DNA of 64,000 bases from Megamerina dolium (Eukaryota; Arthropoda; Insecta; Diptera; Megamerinidae), in NCBI GenBank assembly GCA_963854835.1, contig OY978525.1, positions 106,462,917 to 106,526,916 on the forward strand, given 5' to 3'. The first letter of the stretch is position 1, and every line of letters begins with the position of its first letter. Under the pieces are notes generated by a model, which ran no database searches, had not been told where the DNA came from, and worked only from the letters and a program-made list of their open reading frames with translations. Positions 24,561 to 36,625 of the stretch are shown in pieces. The translations under genes were made by a program, and so were the position numbers.

Positions 24561-24746
24561 ACCATCAATATTTTCGGATAAAAGTTTTTCTTGCGCAAAA
24601 ATAAAATACCCTTATAGGCTCGATGCCGGCTTCGCGACCATCAGTATTTTTGGATAAAAGTCTTTCTTGATAGCCGGCCTTTAGCCGGGCGCAAAAAAAA
24701 AAATACCCTTATAGGCCCGATGCCGGTTTCGCGACCATCAGTATTT
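24561..24746. repeat. Short tandem duplication (76/97-bp units)
   Basis: ACCATCARTATTTTYGGATA starts at 24561 and 24637, with a partial third start at 24734. Each full unit includes GCGCAAAAA...TACCCTTATAGG and GATGCCGG-TTCGCG. The second unit carries an extra TAGCCGGCCTTTAGCCGGG insert. Confidence 0.85.
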
Positions 24747-24759
24747 CGTCAATTCTACA

Positions 24760-27105
24760 TCTTAAAAATTTTTTAATTGGTCCGAAAGCTCTTTGTCTTC
24801 AAAATCGAAATCATCAGTTTTAAAATGACGAAACCAGTACTCACAAATTTTAATCAATATATAACGATCCTTGTGAGTTTACACTAGGAATCGATGACAA
24901 GGCACCTTTCTTTGAATTAAACATGAAAAACGAAACTTACCAAAAATGTTGCTTTGTTGACTCAAAGATCGATATGTTCTACACTTCTACGAAATTACAG
25001 ATAATGAAAAAGAAAGCCTAATAATTGCGCTTTAAAATGAATATAGTAACAGTATGGTCCGATAGCAAATCTACAAGTTACGCCATCTAACAAAACAGCC
25101 TCAAAACTAATTCAAGGCCCCAATATCTAATATTAAAATATTCTTTTATGCAATTTTTGTCGCATTTCAAACACAATTTGCCATTCATTATGATTCATTT
25201 GATACTGATTTCTTGAATTTGAAATTATTTGGGACAATTCGGGACGATTTCCTCTTTCGTGAATAGTGATTGAGACGCTAATGTTCGAAATATGAATGTT
25301 TAACAATGGTAGAAGACCATAACATTAAGAGAAATATATTCCTAACATTTAAGAGCATTGCAAGCATTAAAACAAAATTCTACATAATTTGAATTTTTCT
25401 TCATTTCAGACATTTTTACTTATTGCCGTAGAAAATTTCCAACTTATTTTGAAATTAATTGAAATGCAATGAAATGCAATGAAATGGAATTGAAAGCAAT
25501 TGAAAGCTTTTTCCTTTACGATTTAATGTATTGCACTACTCGTACAAAGATATTTAATGTATGTGAATGCAATATGCAATATGTGACGTGCAACTAAGTA
25601 CACGAGTCTTAAAGATGAACACAATTTATTATTTGTATTCGTTGCTAAGTGACACATGCAACCCCATAGATGATATTAAGTAAGTAAATGCATAAAAGCA
25701 ATAGCAACTGTAGGGGCAGGCAATACCATCAATAAAGAAAAAAAAAAAAAAAAACAACAACAACAAGATTGAAGAAAACCTATTAAGAACCCATTTCTTG
25801 TATTCATCACTTAGTTAGTTATGTGCTTAATGTTCTAGAATAAGAGCAACTAAGAAAAAAACAAAAAAGATACACCAAAGAGATTACTTGGTCCATCTAT
25901 GAATGATATTTGCTGTTTAACTACAATTGTAAATGTGAAAAAAAAATAATAATAAAGGATATGTATGGTGGTAAGGGATTAATATTTATGGTCGACCAGT
26001 TTATGGTGCATTTAGTTAACAACTCTACTCTACGAGTGTACTTATAGTTTGTACTGAAAAGTTGTTAAAATTAAACATTTACACACTCATCGCTCTCTTG
26101 GTGCTTCTCTTTCATTTCAAATATTTTCCAGTAAATTTATATTGTCTTATAAAATTTGTGTCAATGCACCACAGGATACTGCTACTTAATGTCCCAAGTG
26201 GGACAACATTTTATATGCATGTTTTATGGTAGCTAGCTAAAAGTGTAGTGCGACGACAAGCGCTAGTATTTAATAGTACGCGCTAAAATAATTTTATTCT
26301 CGTTTTCCTTTTCTTTTGTTCATTCGTAGAGTTGCAATAATAAATTGTATGACACCAACAATAGTGACCGCACAGATATAGAAATAACAACGTGCTGTTT
26401 TAGCTGCCATGGTCTTTACAATTGTTGCGATTTTTCTCAATTTTATACTAATTTTTAGATATAAATTTTGCGACAATAGTATTATAATCTAGACCGACAT
26501 CATTTTCAATTTTTCTATTATTTGAATTAATTTTTATAATATGCATACAAACAAAAAATTGTGTGTGTGTGTGTGTGTGTGTTGGAGTAATTCAAAATGA
26601 CCTTGAAATTTGTATAATATTCGTATTTTTCGTTTTTCTTCTTTCAGTTGCTTTGATACACACACATACTCACACACACACACACATTAACATTATGCAT
26701 GATTAATGAAATTAAATGAAATATCTACTTTTCATCTCTCTTCTATTTTTATATATATATTTTTATTATACTTTTGGGAATATCTTTCAACATTGTACAA
26801 TGTTGTAGATATACCGTTTTTAAAAGCATATTGCTACATGTTGCTACAGAGCTACAGAGAAACAGTGTTCAATTAATTATACTAATTCTCCTAGCGGGGT
26901 TCTGGTCGATGGAAAAATATTCAATGAAGTAGAAGTGTAGCGAATGCGTGTAAATGACTGTAAATAGGATAAAAATCTTTTCATATTATTAATATCAAGT
27001 AGAAAATTTGAAATTTCAACACGATAAGATATTTAATGAAATCAACTACTTGGTTTTCCCTTAGCTTTCACGGGTGTATTCATAAGTATATGTATTTAAA
27101 AAAAT
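24760..27105. other. AT-rich intronic DNA with simple repeats
   Basis: Contains an ATTGAAATGCA/ATGAAATGCA short tandem (about 25458-25505), an A run (about 25739-25754), a (GT)11 tract at 26561-26582 and a CA-rich stretch at about 26657-26687. No gene. Confidence 0.5.
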
Positions 27106-28755
27106 CTCCTTACAGTCGGCTGGGGCCGACCAAATTATACCCTGCATATGTAGAGGTATATATAAAAAGTTTGCTCGTATATCCATCCTTTTCTTCCACT
27201 ACTTTGTATAGGACCTACATTAAGAAGCAGGCGTACCTCACCAATTTTGGAGGATCAATTTCTGACTATAATACTAAACTACATAGGCTGCAATGGGTTG
27301 ACCTAGACGTATTAATTAGTAAGTTATGGTTGTTTTAATGTTTAAGAGAAATCCGAGACTTTGTACAGAAGCTATATAAAAAGTGGGCGTGACGTATCTC
27401 TTTCTGGTATATCTAATTAATTTTTCAATATCAATCCACACCTTAAATTTGGTTGTCCTACGCTAAATGGTTTGTAAGTTATGGAGCTTAAAAGTTTTAG
27501 TTTAATTCCCTCGACTTTGTCTGGGAAACCTATGAAGGAGTGGGCGTGGCACACTGATTTTCTGCCAGATTATTTCCGACTACGATATTAATCTAAGTGT
27601 CAATTATGGTTTTTCTAGACGGCAGATTGCCGAAGTTACAGCTGTTTAAATTTAAAATTTGTATGGGGGCTACAATAAACAGTGGGCGTGGTGCGCCCAT
27701 TTTCTGTGAGCCTAGTTGCTCGTACAATACTAATCCATACCTTAAATCTCGTTGTCCTACGCTAAATGGTTTGTAAGTTATGGAGCTTAAAATTTTAGTT
27801 TAATTCCCTTGACTTTGTATGGGAGACTCATGAACGAGTGGGCGTGGCACAATGATTTTCTGCCAGATTTTTGCCGACTACGATATTAATCTAAGTGTCA
27901 ATTATGGTTATTCTAGACGGCAGATTGCCGAAGTTACAGCTGTTTCAATTTAAAATTTGTATGGGGGCTACGATAAACAGTGGGCGTGGTGCGCCAATTT
28001 CCTGTGAGCCTATTTGCTCGTATAATACTAACCCATACCTTAAATCTCGTTATTCTACGCTGAATAGTTTGCAAGTTATAACCGGTAACATTTTTTTTAT
28101 TTCCGCAACTTTGTATGGGAGACCCAAAAAGGAGTGGGCGTGGCACACTGATTTTCTGCCATATTATTTCCGACTACCATGGTAATCTAAGTGTCAATTA
28201 TGGTTATTCTGGACAGAAGATTGTAGAAGTTACAGCTGTTTCAATTTAAAAGAAGTACAGACACTTTTTATGAGAGCTACGCTAAAAAGTAGGCGTGGCT
28301 CAACCACTTTTGGCGAGATTATATAGTAGTATAATATAACTCTATGTGCAAAATATTGTTGTCCCAAGTGGTATATTATGTGAGTTATAGCAAGTTAAAG
28401 ATTTTGAAAATTTCGAGGTTAGTCGCTTTGAATGCTTGGTGTGGGCGTGGTTAATGACCGATCATGCCCAATATCAATCCCCTCCGTACCCTTGGATCAT
28501 AGATTACTTATGCCAAATTTCATCGAAATAGCTCAATATTTACTCAAGTTATCGTGCGAACCAGCCAGGTGACAGACAGACGGACGGACGGACGGACGGA
28601 CGGACGTACGGACGGACATCGTTAAATCGAAAATTTAATCGACGCTGATCACGAATATATATCTATGTCTATATCTCCGGAGATTCCTTCAAGTGGACAC
28701 AAACATCTGACCGAAATGAATATACCATGCATATTGCATTATGCAGGGTATAAAA
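27106..28755 (-). mobile_element. Helentron-like 'mini-me' element, copy 2
   Basis: Minus-strand copy of the 15.05 kb element. The 3' hairpin GTCGGC-TGGG-GCCGAC lies at 27115-27130 and the TATACCCTGCATAATGC end at about 28738-28755. The GTCY array, here as GACGGAC/GACAGAC, spans about 28571-28618, interrupted once by GTAC. Three internal direct repeats, marked by GAGTGGGCGTGGCAC near 27538, 27836 and 28133, are about 297 bp apart. Best-preserved copy of the three; no Rep/Helicase coding. Confidence 0.75.
27538..28430. repeat. Central 297-bp tandem repeats of Helentron-like copy 2
   Basis: Each unit carries GTGGGCGTGGCACA, CTGCCAGATT/ATATT, GCCGAAGTTACAGCTGTTT-like, GTATGGGGGCTAC and CTTAAATCTCGTT blocks in the same order. 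Copies 1 and 3 keep fewer units. Confidence 0.8.
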
Positions 28756-29320
28756 ATATCCAAGATGAGCTAATGATAGTAATTCCATTCTTCACTTCTG
28801 AGAAAAATTAATTACGATTACGATTTACAAAGTGATAAGAATATCACAATCAGATTCATTATATTACATGATACATTCCCAACTAATATTTCGTTTATGA
28901 GCAACCGGACAATCGAACTACTCTGAGCACTTCAAATGGAAAGATTTTAAACGATTTACCAAAACAGAAAAAATCCTCATTTAGACAATTAGTATTAGTT
29001 GCATCATCTCATTTGGTTGTTGTAACTTATATTGAATTAATAGCGGTTACGATAAGAACTAATAGCTAGTACGAGTTATCTCAAAAAAAAAAAAAAAATG
29101 ACCATCAACCTTTAGAATAACTCTTATGGACAGAAGGTTTTGGCTTAGGTTTGCGATGATTGCAAGGACACATGTTAGCTCATAAAATTTAGAAAACACT
29201 CCAGAACCAAAAGTTCGAAATTTTAGTGATATAGTAAACCGTTGTTTTTTGTAGACAATTTTTGCATTAAAAATACTAATTTAAATAACACAGTGAAACA
29301 CACTTCTTCGGAAACCAAAC
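28756..29320. other. AT-rich spacer
   Basis: An A run lies at about 29083-29098; nothing else is recognised. Confidence 0.5.
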
Positions 29321-30070
29321 CAAACCAGTCTGAAACGATAGTATTTGACCTCAGTGACAAAATCCTTTATCCATTTCTGCTCCATTATGTCACAATTGTT
29401 TTTACAGAAGTTTAAAATTTGGTTTTTCGGTTAAAAGTAGAATCAAGGAATTTGAAAAATCATATGTAAGATTACATTGGGTATAGTTCTTGTTTTTCGA
29501 GACCCATATTAAAATCTTCCAAGGGTTATTTTCGCGAAACATTTTAACCCTCTAACTACCACACGTATGGGCCACTTTGTCAAAGTCAACATTTGAGAGG
29601 AGGTGAAGGGTTAAAGTCTACGACAAAATTATTCTCCAGAATATTTCACTGAAGGTCACCAAAGACTAAAATCACCTGTACGATTTACAGGTAACATGTA
29701 AAAAACGAATTAAGATTTGAATCATTTTATTTTGAAGCCACTATTGCATCGTGTGATAGCTCCATGCCACAATTTCAAGAGCATCATCTCGGAGCTAAAC
29801 CAATCTTGTCTCAAACGATAGCACTTGACTGCAGTAAGCCCTAATCCCTTTCTGCTCCACTACGTCACAATTTTTTTTGTAGATTGCTGAAAAATTTGGC
29901 TTTTTCGGTGAAATTACATATGATCACCCTTGTGGGTCATTTTAGGCTTTTTGTTTGTTTTGTTTTTGAAAAATTCATTAAAAGTCAACATATAGGTGGT
30001 GGTCAAGAGTAAAAGTCTTCGACAAAAAAAATTTCTAGAAAATTTCACTAAGGGTCACCGAAGACGAATA
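29320..30070. mobile_element. Family B repeat, two tandem units
   Basis: Unit starts near 29325 (CAGTCTGAAACGATAGTATT) and 29806 (TCTTGTCTCAAACGATAGCA). Both contain AATCC-TTTCTGCTCCA, TACGTCACAATT and phrases for AGAATC-AGGAATTTGAAAAATC or its remains. The CCATGCCACAATTTCA junction between units also occurs at 14.17 and 34.9 kb. Confidence 0.65.
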
Positions 30071-30530
30071 TATACCTAGGTAAGATTTATAAAATCACTT
30101 CAGAAGGGAATATTGAGAAATTACTAAATTTCTACTTGCTAAATTTAAATAAAATTGATAGTACTGACCGCCCTCCTTCTAAATAGGAGAGTTTCTCCAG
30201 AGTAAAGCAATGCCTTTTGTGATACCACGCGAATGCTAATTCCTATCCTGTGACCTTGTGATGTATTATCTACGGACCGTCTGCATTTTCTATATATTCT
30301 GGGAAAAGTACATAACAGGGTTGGGATCCTAAGTTCCTCAAGGTCCGTTCTCAAGTCCCTGCTAGTACAGAAAAAGTTTGCACAGATCCATTCTCACTGC
30401 GTTAGTGCCTATGAGGCGAGTGATCACGCCTGTTTGTCTGTACGTGTTCTACTGTATTTGGGAGATAACAGTTTCGCCGTTTCACAGATGGGTATTTGCG
30501 TACATTTTCTCTGAATGGCAATGGATATAT
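30070..30530. other. Intronic DNA, somewhat GC-richer, no gene seen
   Basis: 30145-30480 is less AT-rich but has no recognised frame or homology. Confidence 0.4.
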
Positions 30531-30536
30531 TATTAT

Positions 30537-31290
30537 CTATTGTAGTAAAAAGAAATCCATTCTTTATGCATGATGGCTTTATTTAGCATTGTTAGAATTA
30601 TCCGATTTTGGTCAAATATGCACCGTTTTGTTATATTGTTCTTGCTGTCATTTTAAAGGTTATTCCATTGTGCCTCTCTCATAGCAACCCCTGTCCCAAT
30701 TGGCGAAAAACTGGCACGGTCGATTTTCACAAGCACTAGCAAAATCATTCGCCATCCATAGATAGGTACATTTAGTGATCATTTGGTCCCAACCAAGCGA
30801 GTCATTATCAATTTGTGTGGCCTGGCGTTGCCCTGATGGATCACAATTCCTCTCCTATTAGCTAAATTTAGCTGCTTCTGGGCGATTGATTCTTAGAGGC
30901 GATCCAATGATTGAAAGTACAGTTCTGAATTAATAGTTTGATCGTATTGCCCACCAAACATACAGTAAAACCTTCCCGATCGTCAATTCAGGCTTGGCCA
31001 CCGTTTGTGCCATTATCTAAGTGACCCACTATTCATTACAAGTCACCATCCGCTTCAGATATGCCTCGATTTTGTTTATAGCGGAACGAAATCAATGAAA
31101 TAAAAATTTCGCTGTTACAGTATAGGGACCATAATAAACACTACTCAAATTTTCAGCCTCCTGGTTTGCGAGTTCGCCTTTCTCGAAGAAAAACTAGCAT
31201 AACCTGCGAACACTTATACGTGAAATACAGATTATTGAAGCTATCTATTGGCAAAACAATGGATTTCTTTTTACTACATCTGATATATCA
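30537..31290 (-). mobile_element. Internally deleted mariner with terminal repeats
   Basis: Left TAGTAAAAAGAAATCCATT and right AATGGATTTCTTTTTACTA form terminal inverted repeats. Minus-strand remnants in order: a DDREGFTVCLVG-like block, INSELYFQSLDRL, then NLANRRGIVIHQGNARPH where the catalytic Asp of HQDN has become Gly, and a C-terminal NGAYLTKIG-like end in another frame. At about 750 bp it lacks the N-terminal part and much of the middle of the transposase. It resembles the mauritiana/irritans-type mariners. Confidence 0.75.
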
Positions 31291-31294
31291 TTAT

Positions 31295-31847
31295 TAACTT
31301 TCAAGAACTTCGATCCAACTTCTGTTCTGGTATTGTACTGCTACAGTACCATTGAAATGTATTTAATTTTGAATATTCCAACGACGAGCTTATGCAAACT
31401 AATGAAGTCCAATTTTGACATACATCATTGCTACGTCTATCATCCATCATCAATGTGTTAATTTCAAAACTTTTTATACATTCTAAATGAAATGTATAAA
31501 ATTTAGAATTCATTTTAGATTTTTTCTTAATTTATTTTTTAATACATATATATTTTTTTTGCAAACATTCCACATTAGTTTTTCAGAATAATATAACAAA
31601 TTCACTAAACTAAGTATGTAGAAATTCATGCACGTACGCATATACTCGTATGTATATAAATTAAAATTATAACTTATATGCAGTGACTGCTCTCAACAGC
31701 ATGACAACAACGATGAAATTACGTGTAGAAAGATATAAGAGAAATACGTAGTATAACTTGAAATATGCCAAACTTTACACAAATGTACTTTAAATGTATG
31801 TATGCATACTCGTATATATGTTTGTTTAGGATGTATATGGATGAGTA

Positions 31848-31878
<31 letters not shown>

Positions 31879-32375
31879 TTTATTGCAAATGTACGCACCA
31901 CTTCCGTAGAGATGTGGAATGCAAATGGAAATGTAGTATGTCATTGCAAGATGACAAGTCTTCTTGTTCGTTTTCCTTTGCATCTGTTCTTCAACTATCT
32001 ATCTATCGTTTCAGTATAAATTATGTGATGGACAATGTACGTATGTATTTGGTCAGTAAACACATAGGAATAAATGTGTATGATTATTATATAAAATAGA
32101 AAGAAAAACGAAGCAGATAAAAAAGAAAAATTAAGTTTTTCTCTATAAACTCTTGAGGGCTACTTATCTTTGAAGGCAAAGTAGTGATGATCTGTATAGA
32201 GCATGCATGAAATTGTACTATTTATGATCATTTGATTGGCAAAATAGTAGCATTATTAAATAGTTGTGCTAAAAAGTGCAAAGATTTTGGGAGTCACCAC
32301 AAAAAAAATATAAATATTAGGGCTCATCCCTACGAAGTAACAATAGTAACTTGTTTGCGTGAGGCGCTCTCATAT
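31295..32375. other. AT-rich intronic DNA with TG tract
   Basis: A TG tract lies at about 31847-31866. No coding or transposon pattern is recognised. Confidence 0.5.
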
Positions 32376-32379
32376 ATTG

Positions 32380-33410
32380 GCTGTTCGAAAAAGTTCAGTA
32401 ACAAGTTGTCGTTAGATGCCTGTAGAATGTAACATCTCTGGTAATATATTAAAGCTTCATGTTGTTAGAAGACATTACTGAAATCGCATTATTCTGTGAA
32501 AAGTTATTTACGTTTAAAAATGAGTAAAAATTCGGGACATTATCGTCATATTTTGTTTTTTATTTTAGAAAAGGTAAGAATGCATTGCAGGCTGCTGAAA
32601 AAATTTGTGAAGTTTTCGGAGACGATGCTATAACTAGAAAAACAGCAGCGAAGTGGTTTGCTCGTTTTCCATCTGCTAATTTTTTTTATGTTAAAGATGA
32701 ATCTCGCACTGGTCGACAAATTACTGAAAAAGTCGATGAAATCATGGAAAAAATTGTGCAAGACTGGCATAAAAGCAGCGTGGACGTTGGTAGAGAACTA
32801 GGGTTATCAACAATTTGAAGAAACCTAGATACACAAAGAAGCTAGATGTTTGGATGCCACATGAATTACCAGTGAAAAATTTAATAGAGCGAATTTCCAT
32901 TTGGGATTCACTGCTAAATCAGAACGAAATTGAACCATTTCTCAAGCGAATGATTAAGGGCGATGAAAAGTGGATCATGTACGACAATAATGTGCGAAAA
33001 ATATCATGGACGAAGCGATGTGAAGCTTCGCAAACTGTGGCAAAGTCAGGATTGACACCAAGAAAGGTAATTCTGTGTGTCTGGTGGGATTGGAAGGGAA
33101 TTGTTCATTTTATGAGCTTCTAAAACCCAGTCAAATGATTGATTCTAAACTCTACTGTCAACAATTAATGAGATTGAAGTAAGTAATTCAATTAAAACGG
33201 CTAGAATTGAAAAGGTGTTGTGTTCCATCATGACAATGCCAGACCACACACATTTTTGATGACCCAGGAGAAAATGAGAGAGAGCTTAGCTGGGAAGTTT
33301 TGATGCATTCACCATATAGCCGGGACCGTGCACCTTCAGATTATCATTTGTTTCGAAAGGGAAAAGGTTATCGATCTAAATGCCAAATATTTGATTTAAT
33401 AAAGCTCGTT
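32380..33410 (+). mobile_element. irritans/mauritiana-like mariner, decayed
   Basis: The start at ATG 32520-32522 gives MSKNSGHYRHILFFILEKGK and the helix-turn-helix region (NALQAAEKICEVFGDDAITR, TAAKWFARF). After a stop and shift at about 32817 come the WMPHELPVKN motif and MIKGDEKWIMYDN with the first catalytic Asp (about 32960). ILCVWWDWKGIVHF follows at about 33069-33115. The second block HHDNARPH survives only in a shifted frame (about 33224-33250), and the third as APSDYHLF (about 33331). The C-terminal end is missing. Stops and frameshifts make it inactive. Confidence 0.85.
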
Positions 33411-33414
33411 TGAT

Positions 33415-34430
33415 ATCTAAGAAAAAAAGTGTTTCATTTTTGGACAAATTTGTAGCCGAACTTTTTCCAATATATGCCATATGGTACATATTTCCCATTT
33501 CTCATAGTTACCGCAATGCACTTGAGGGCAATGATGAACAAAATGAAGGACTATAAATGCATATGCACAAATGTATGTCGAAAGAGAAAAAAACGGGAGA
33601 ATGAGAATGAGAACAAGATCAAATAAGCGAATGAATGAGTGCATGCCATGCAGAAGACAAACGTGATGGCAGTCAGGCAAAAACATTAAACACTACATTA
33701 AATACTGTACGTACTGACAGTTTCAAGTAAATATGGTTGTTCTTGTTGCTTATTTTTTATACATTCATACCAGTACATTTCAGTGCAACACCAAAACAAA
33801 AAAGCAAAAAAAAAAATGTGAAATTAAATGGGAGCAAAAACCAACCAACACATATTTTATATAAAGTTAATGGTAAAGTAAATATTAATATTTCATCTCC
33901 ATCTATTGCATTCTTCAGCAGCGCCCGATGCTTGATCTTTGTGTGGTTACTGAATGTACTGTAATAGTACTTGTATGAGATAAATTAAATGAAAATACTT
34001 GTACATGTACGTGTACATCTCTACATTTATATGCATTTCTGAACATAAATATGTACCTACATATGCACTTTGTGCTTGCATATTTATCAATTGTGTATTT
34101 GAAAATGAGAAAATTTTTGAAACGTATGTCATTTTGAAATGATAAAGGACTTTTTTGTGTTATATGATTTAATATGATTTCAAGTGTGTGACTAAAAAAG
34201 AGCATAACGAATTTCATTTAAATTGACCATATCATTTTATTTTATTTTTATTTTTTTTTTCTGTAAAAATTATTAGTAATTTTTTCCATTTGCAGATTTT
34301 TGAATGAAAAGATTCTCAAAAGCATTATGTAAAAATATCATTAATATTATTCTTTTAGAAATTGCTCTTATTTTATTTTTTATCACAAGTTTATTTAAAA
34401 AACATTTCGATGAAGAGAAAACTTTTCGAC
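33415..34430. other. AT-rich intronic DNA, no gene seen
   Basis: Short open frames only, without motifs or splice context. Confidence 0.5.
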
Positions 34431-34434
34431 AATA

Positions 34435-35575
34435 ACATTATTCTGCAAGTTGAAGGTCACTGTCCCGGAGGTGAACCAAACCAGCTTCAACAAACGCCCT
34501 AATCCCTTTTTGCTCTACTACGTCACAATTTTTATTTACGGTGGTTAAAATTTTGTCTTTTTTGGTCAAAAATAGAAACATGGAATTCGAAAAATCACAT
34601 GTAAAATTAAATTTAGGATACTTCTCGTTTTCCGAGACCTATATTAAAATTTCTCGAAACATTTTAACCCCGCAGCTACCACCCGTATGGGTTATTTTGT
34701 GCCGTTTTTTCGAAAAATCCTCTAAAAGTAAACATTTGGGAGCAGGTCAAGGGCTAAAATCTTCCACAAAAATATTCTCCACAAATTTCATTGAGGATCA
34801 TCAAAGACTAATAACTTATATGAGTTATGGGTAACATATAAAAAACGAATTCATATGTTAAGTACTTTATTTTTAAGCATCTATTGTATCGTGTGATAGC
34901 TCCATGCCACAATTTCAGAGTTATTGTCTCGGGAGTGAACCAAACCACTCTGAAACAATAGAACTGGACTTCAGTGACAAATTCTACAATCCTTTTCTGA
35001 TTCCACTACGTCACAACTTTTATTTACAGTGGTTTAAAATTTGGTCAATTTGGTTTTCGGTCAAAAGTAGAATCATGGAATTTGAAAAATCATGTGTAAA
35101 ATTACTTTTAGGATAATTCTTCACCTGTATTAAAATTTCCCGAAAATTATTTTCTCGAAACATTTTAATCCTCTAACTACCACACGTATGTGTCACTTTA
35201 AAAGTCAACGTTTGGGAGGAGTTGAAGGGTTAAGGTCTTCGACAAAAATATTCTCCAAAAAATTCTGTCATCAGGCTGAAACAATAGAACTGGACCTCAG
35301 TAACAAAATCCCTAATGCCTTTCTGCTCCACTACGTCACTATTTTTATTTACAGTGATTTAAAATTTGGCTTTTTCAGTCAAAAGTAGAATCATGGAAAA
35401 TTAATATGTAAAATACATTTAGGATAATTCTATTCTTGCCTTCCGAGACCGAGAAAAATCTCTCACACATGTAAATAAAGCCTAAAATGACCCACACGGG
35501 TGGTAACTAGAGGGTTAAAGTGTTCAGAGAAAATAATCGTCGGAAAATTTTAATATGATTCTCCATATGATGTTT
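34435..35575. mobile_element. Family B repeat, three tandem units
   Basis: Unit starts lie near 34480, 34940 and 35270, each with AATCCCTTTYTGCTC-like, ACTACGTCAC-A-TTTTATTTACA and GTAGAATCATGGAATTTGAA blocks. The array ends in an inverted arm at 35480-35545 (AAAATGACCCACACGGGTGG...GAGGGTTAAAGTGTTC) that pairs with AACATTTTAATCCTCTAACTACC at 35159-35181. The third unit is shortened. Confidence 0.65.
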
Positions 35576-35649
35576 CAAATTCCGTGATTCTACATTTGAA
35601 TAATAGATTATTGGTTAAATATTATTAAGATCATGCTATTTCATACTTC

Positions 35650-35910
35650 TTTTTTTTTGTGGAGACATTCAAATAGCTTTTGTAAAACGTCTACGTATAC
35701 TATGTTGTCACTATGAAATACGTTCGAAATGGCAACAAGTTATCGAACAAAACGGTGCATATTTGATCTAAATTGGATCATTCTAACTATGCTAAATATA
35801 ACCTTTAATTTAATGCAAAAATAATGGATTTCTTTTTACTATACCTTATATATCAATGGTTCAAAGACGTTTCCAAAATTAGAAACTTCCAAATAGCCTT
35901 TGTAAAACGT
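35650..35910 (+). mobile_element. mariner 3' end fragment
   Basis: Encodes only the mariner C-terminus (NWQQVIEQNGAY-like, about 35725-35760) and the terminal AATGGATTTCTTTTTACTA (about 35822-35840) identical to the 30.5 kb copy's terminal repeat. A CAAATAGC-TTTGTAAAACGT direct repeat at about 35670-35691 and 35890-35911 flanks it. Confidence 0.65.
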
Positions 35911-36475
35911 ATACTCAACGCGTAATAAATAGAAAAAAAAAAACATTTTAGTACTTACATATAAGGATTTATGTAGGACTTTTGGCTTTTTATTTGATCC
36001 TTCAATCAACATCTTACTTTATGTACTCTTTTAAGGATCACATACACAAATCATCATTTGTAAATGTTATTAATTGAAATTAACAAAAATTCTACCTAAA
36101 ACCTAAACTTTTATTATATCCAAATATCCACGTATCAATTTTATGTTCCAATCATAATATTTTCTCATCATAAATACTTATGTAAATATGTATACACACA
36201 TAAGTATGCAATCATCAGCTTCTAATAAAACATTTTTATTTCAATACATGTGTTTGTATACAAAATTTATGTACAATGTACGTGTACATTTTCCCCCATT
36301 TCGTACTGATGATGATCATATCCGTATGTAAACGACATACTACACATCATGTATGAAGTAGTATGTAATGAGCAATAATATGTATAAAATAAATATGGTA
36401 GTAGTAGTAGTCGTAGTAGTAGTAATAAATATGTACTCGTAACTCGAAAAGAAATAAAAACCAGTAATAATTTAC
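35911..36475. other. AT-rich intronic DNA with GTA repeats
   Basis: An imperfect (GTA)n tract lies at about 36396-36425, just intronward of the exon donor. Nothing else is recognised. Confidence 0.5.
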
Positions 36476-36625
36476 CTCGCCACGTCCACCGGAACCTTCA
36501 ATGCCTTCATCATCAATATAAATTTCATCTCTATGGTGCGCTACAATATTCGATGATGATAATGTTGATGGTGATGATGATGATGATGACGCAGATGGTG
36601 AAACTGATGATGGTTGTACAGTCTT
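36476..36625 (-). CDS. Sdc: Internal coding exon, Syndecan-like N-terminal ectodomain
   Basis: Seen: read on the minus strand, a pyrimidine-rich tract ending in TTTCAG is followed by 50 open codons and then GAG with a GTAAAT donor. The peptide starts Lys-Thr-Val-Gln-Pro, runs through a serine-rich stretch with six TCA codons in a row, and ends with an acidic segment DEIYIDDEGIEGSGGRGE. The acidic residues followed by Glu-Gly-Ser-Gly-Gly are a typical glycosaminoglycan (heparan sulfate) attachment site. Known: syndecans are single-pass membrane heparan-sulfate proteoglycans acting at the cell surface in matrix, Slit/Robo and growth-factor interactions; the fly gene has very long introns. Inferred: this is the exon after the signal peptide exon. 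With AAG as first full codon both introns would be phase 0. The signal peptide, transmembrane and cytoplasmic exons are not in the window. Alternative: another acidic proteoglycan core protein. The Sdc name rests on remembered similarity. Confidence 0.7.

Larger units (their letters stand above)
1..36475 (-). other. Partial large intron, downstream of the Sdc-like exon
   Basis: Begins (minus strand) with the GTAAAT donor next to the exon and continues past the left edge of the window. No further exon-like open frame with matching splice sites was recognised in it. It is filled with degenerate transposons, listed separately, between stretches of very AT-rich DNA. Confidence 0.6.

Noticed and set aside
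31693..32099. Overlapping small ORFs around a TG/CA tract
   Set aside because: Open only because of simple repeats (His-Thr or Cys-Val runs); no motif or splice context.
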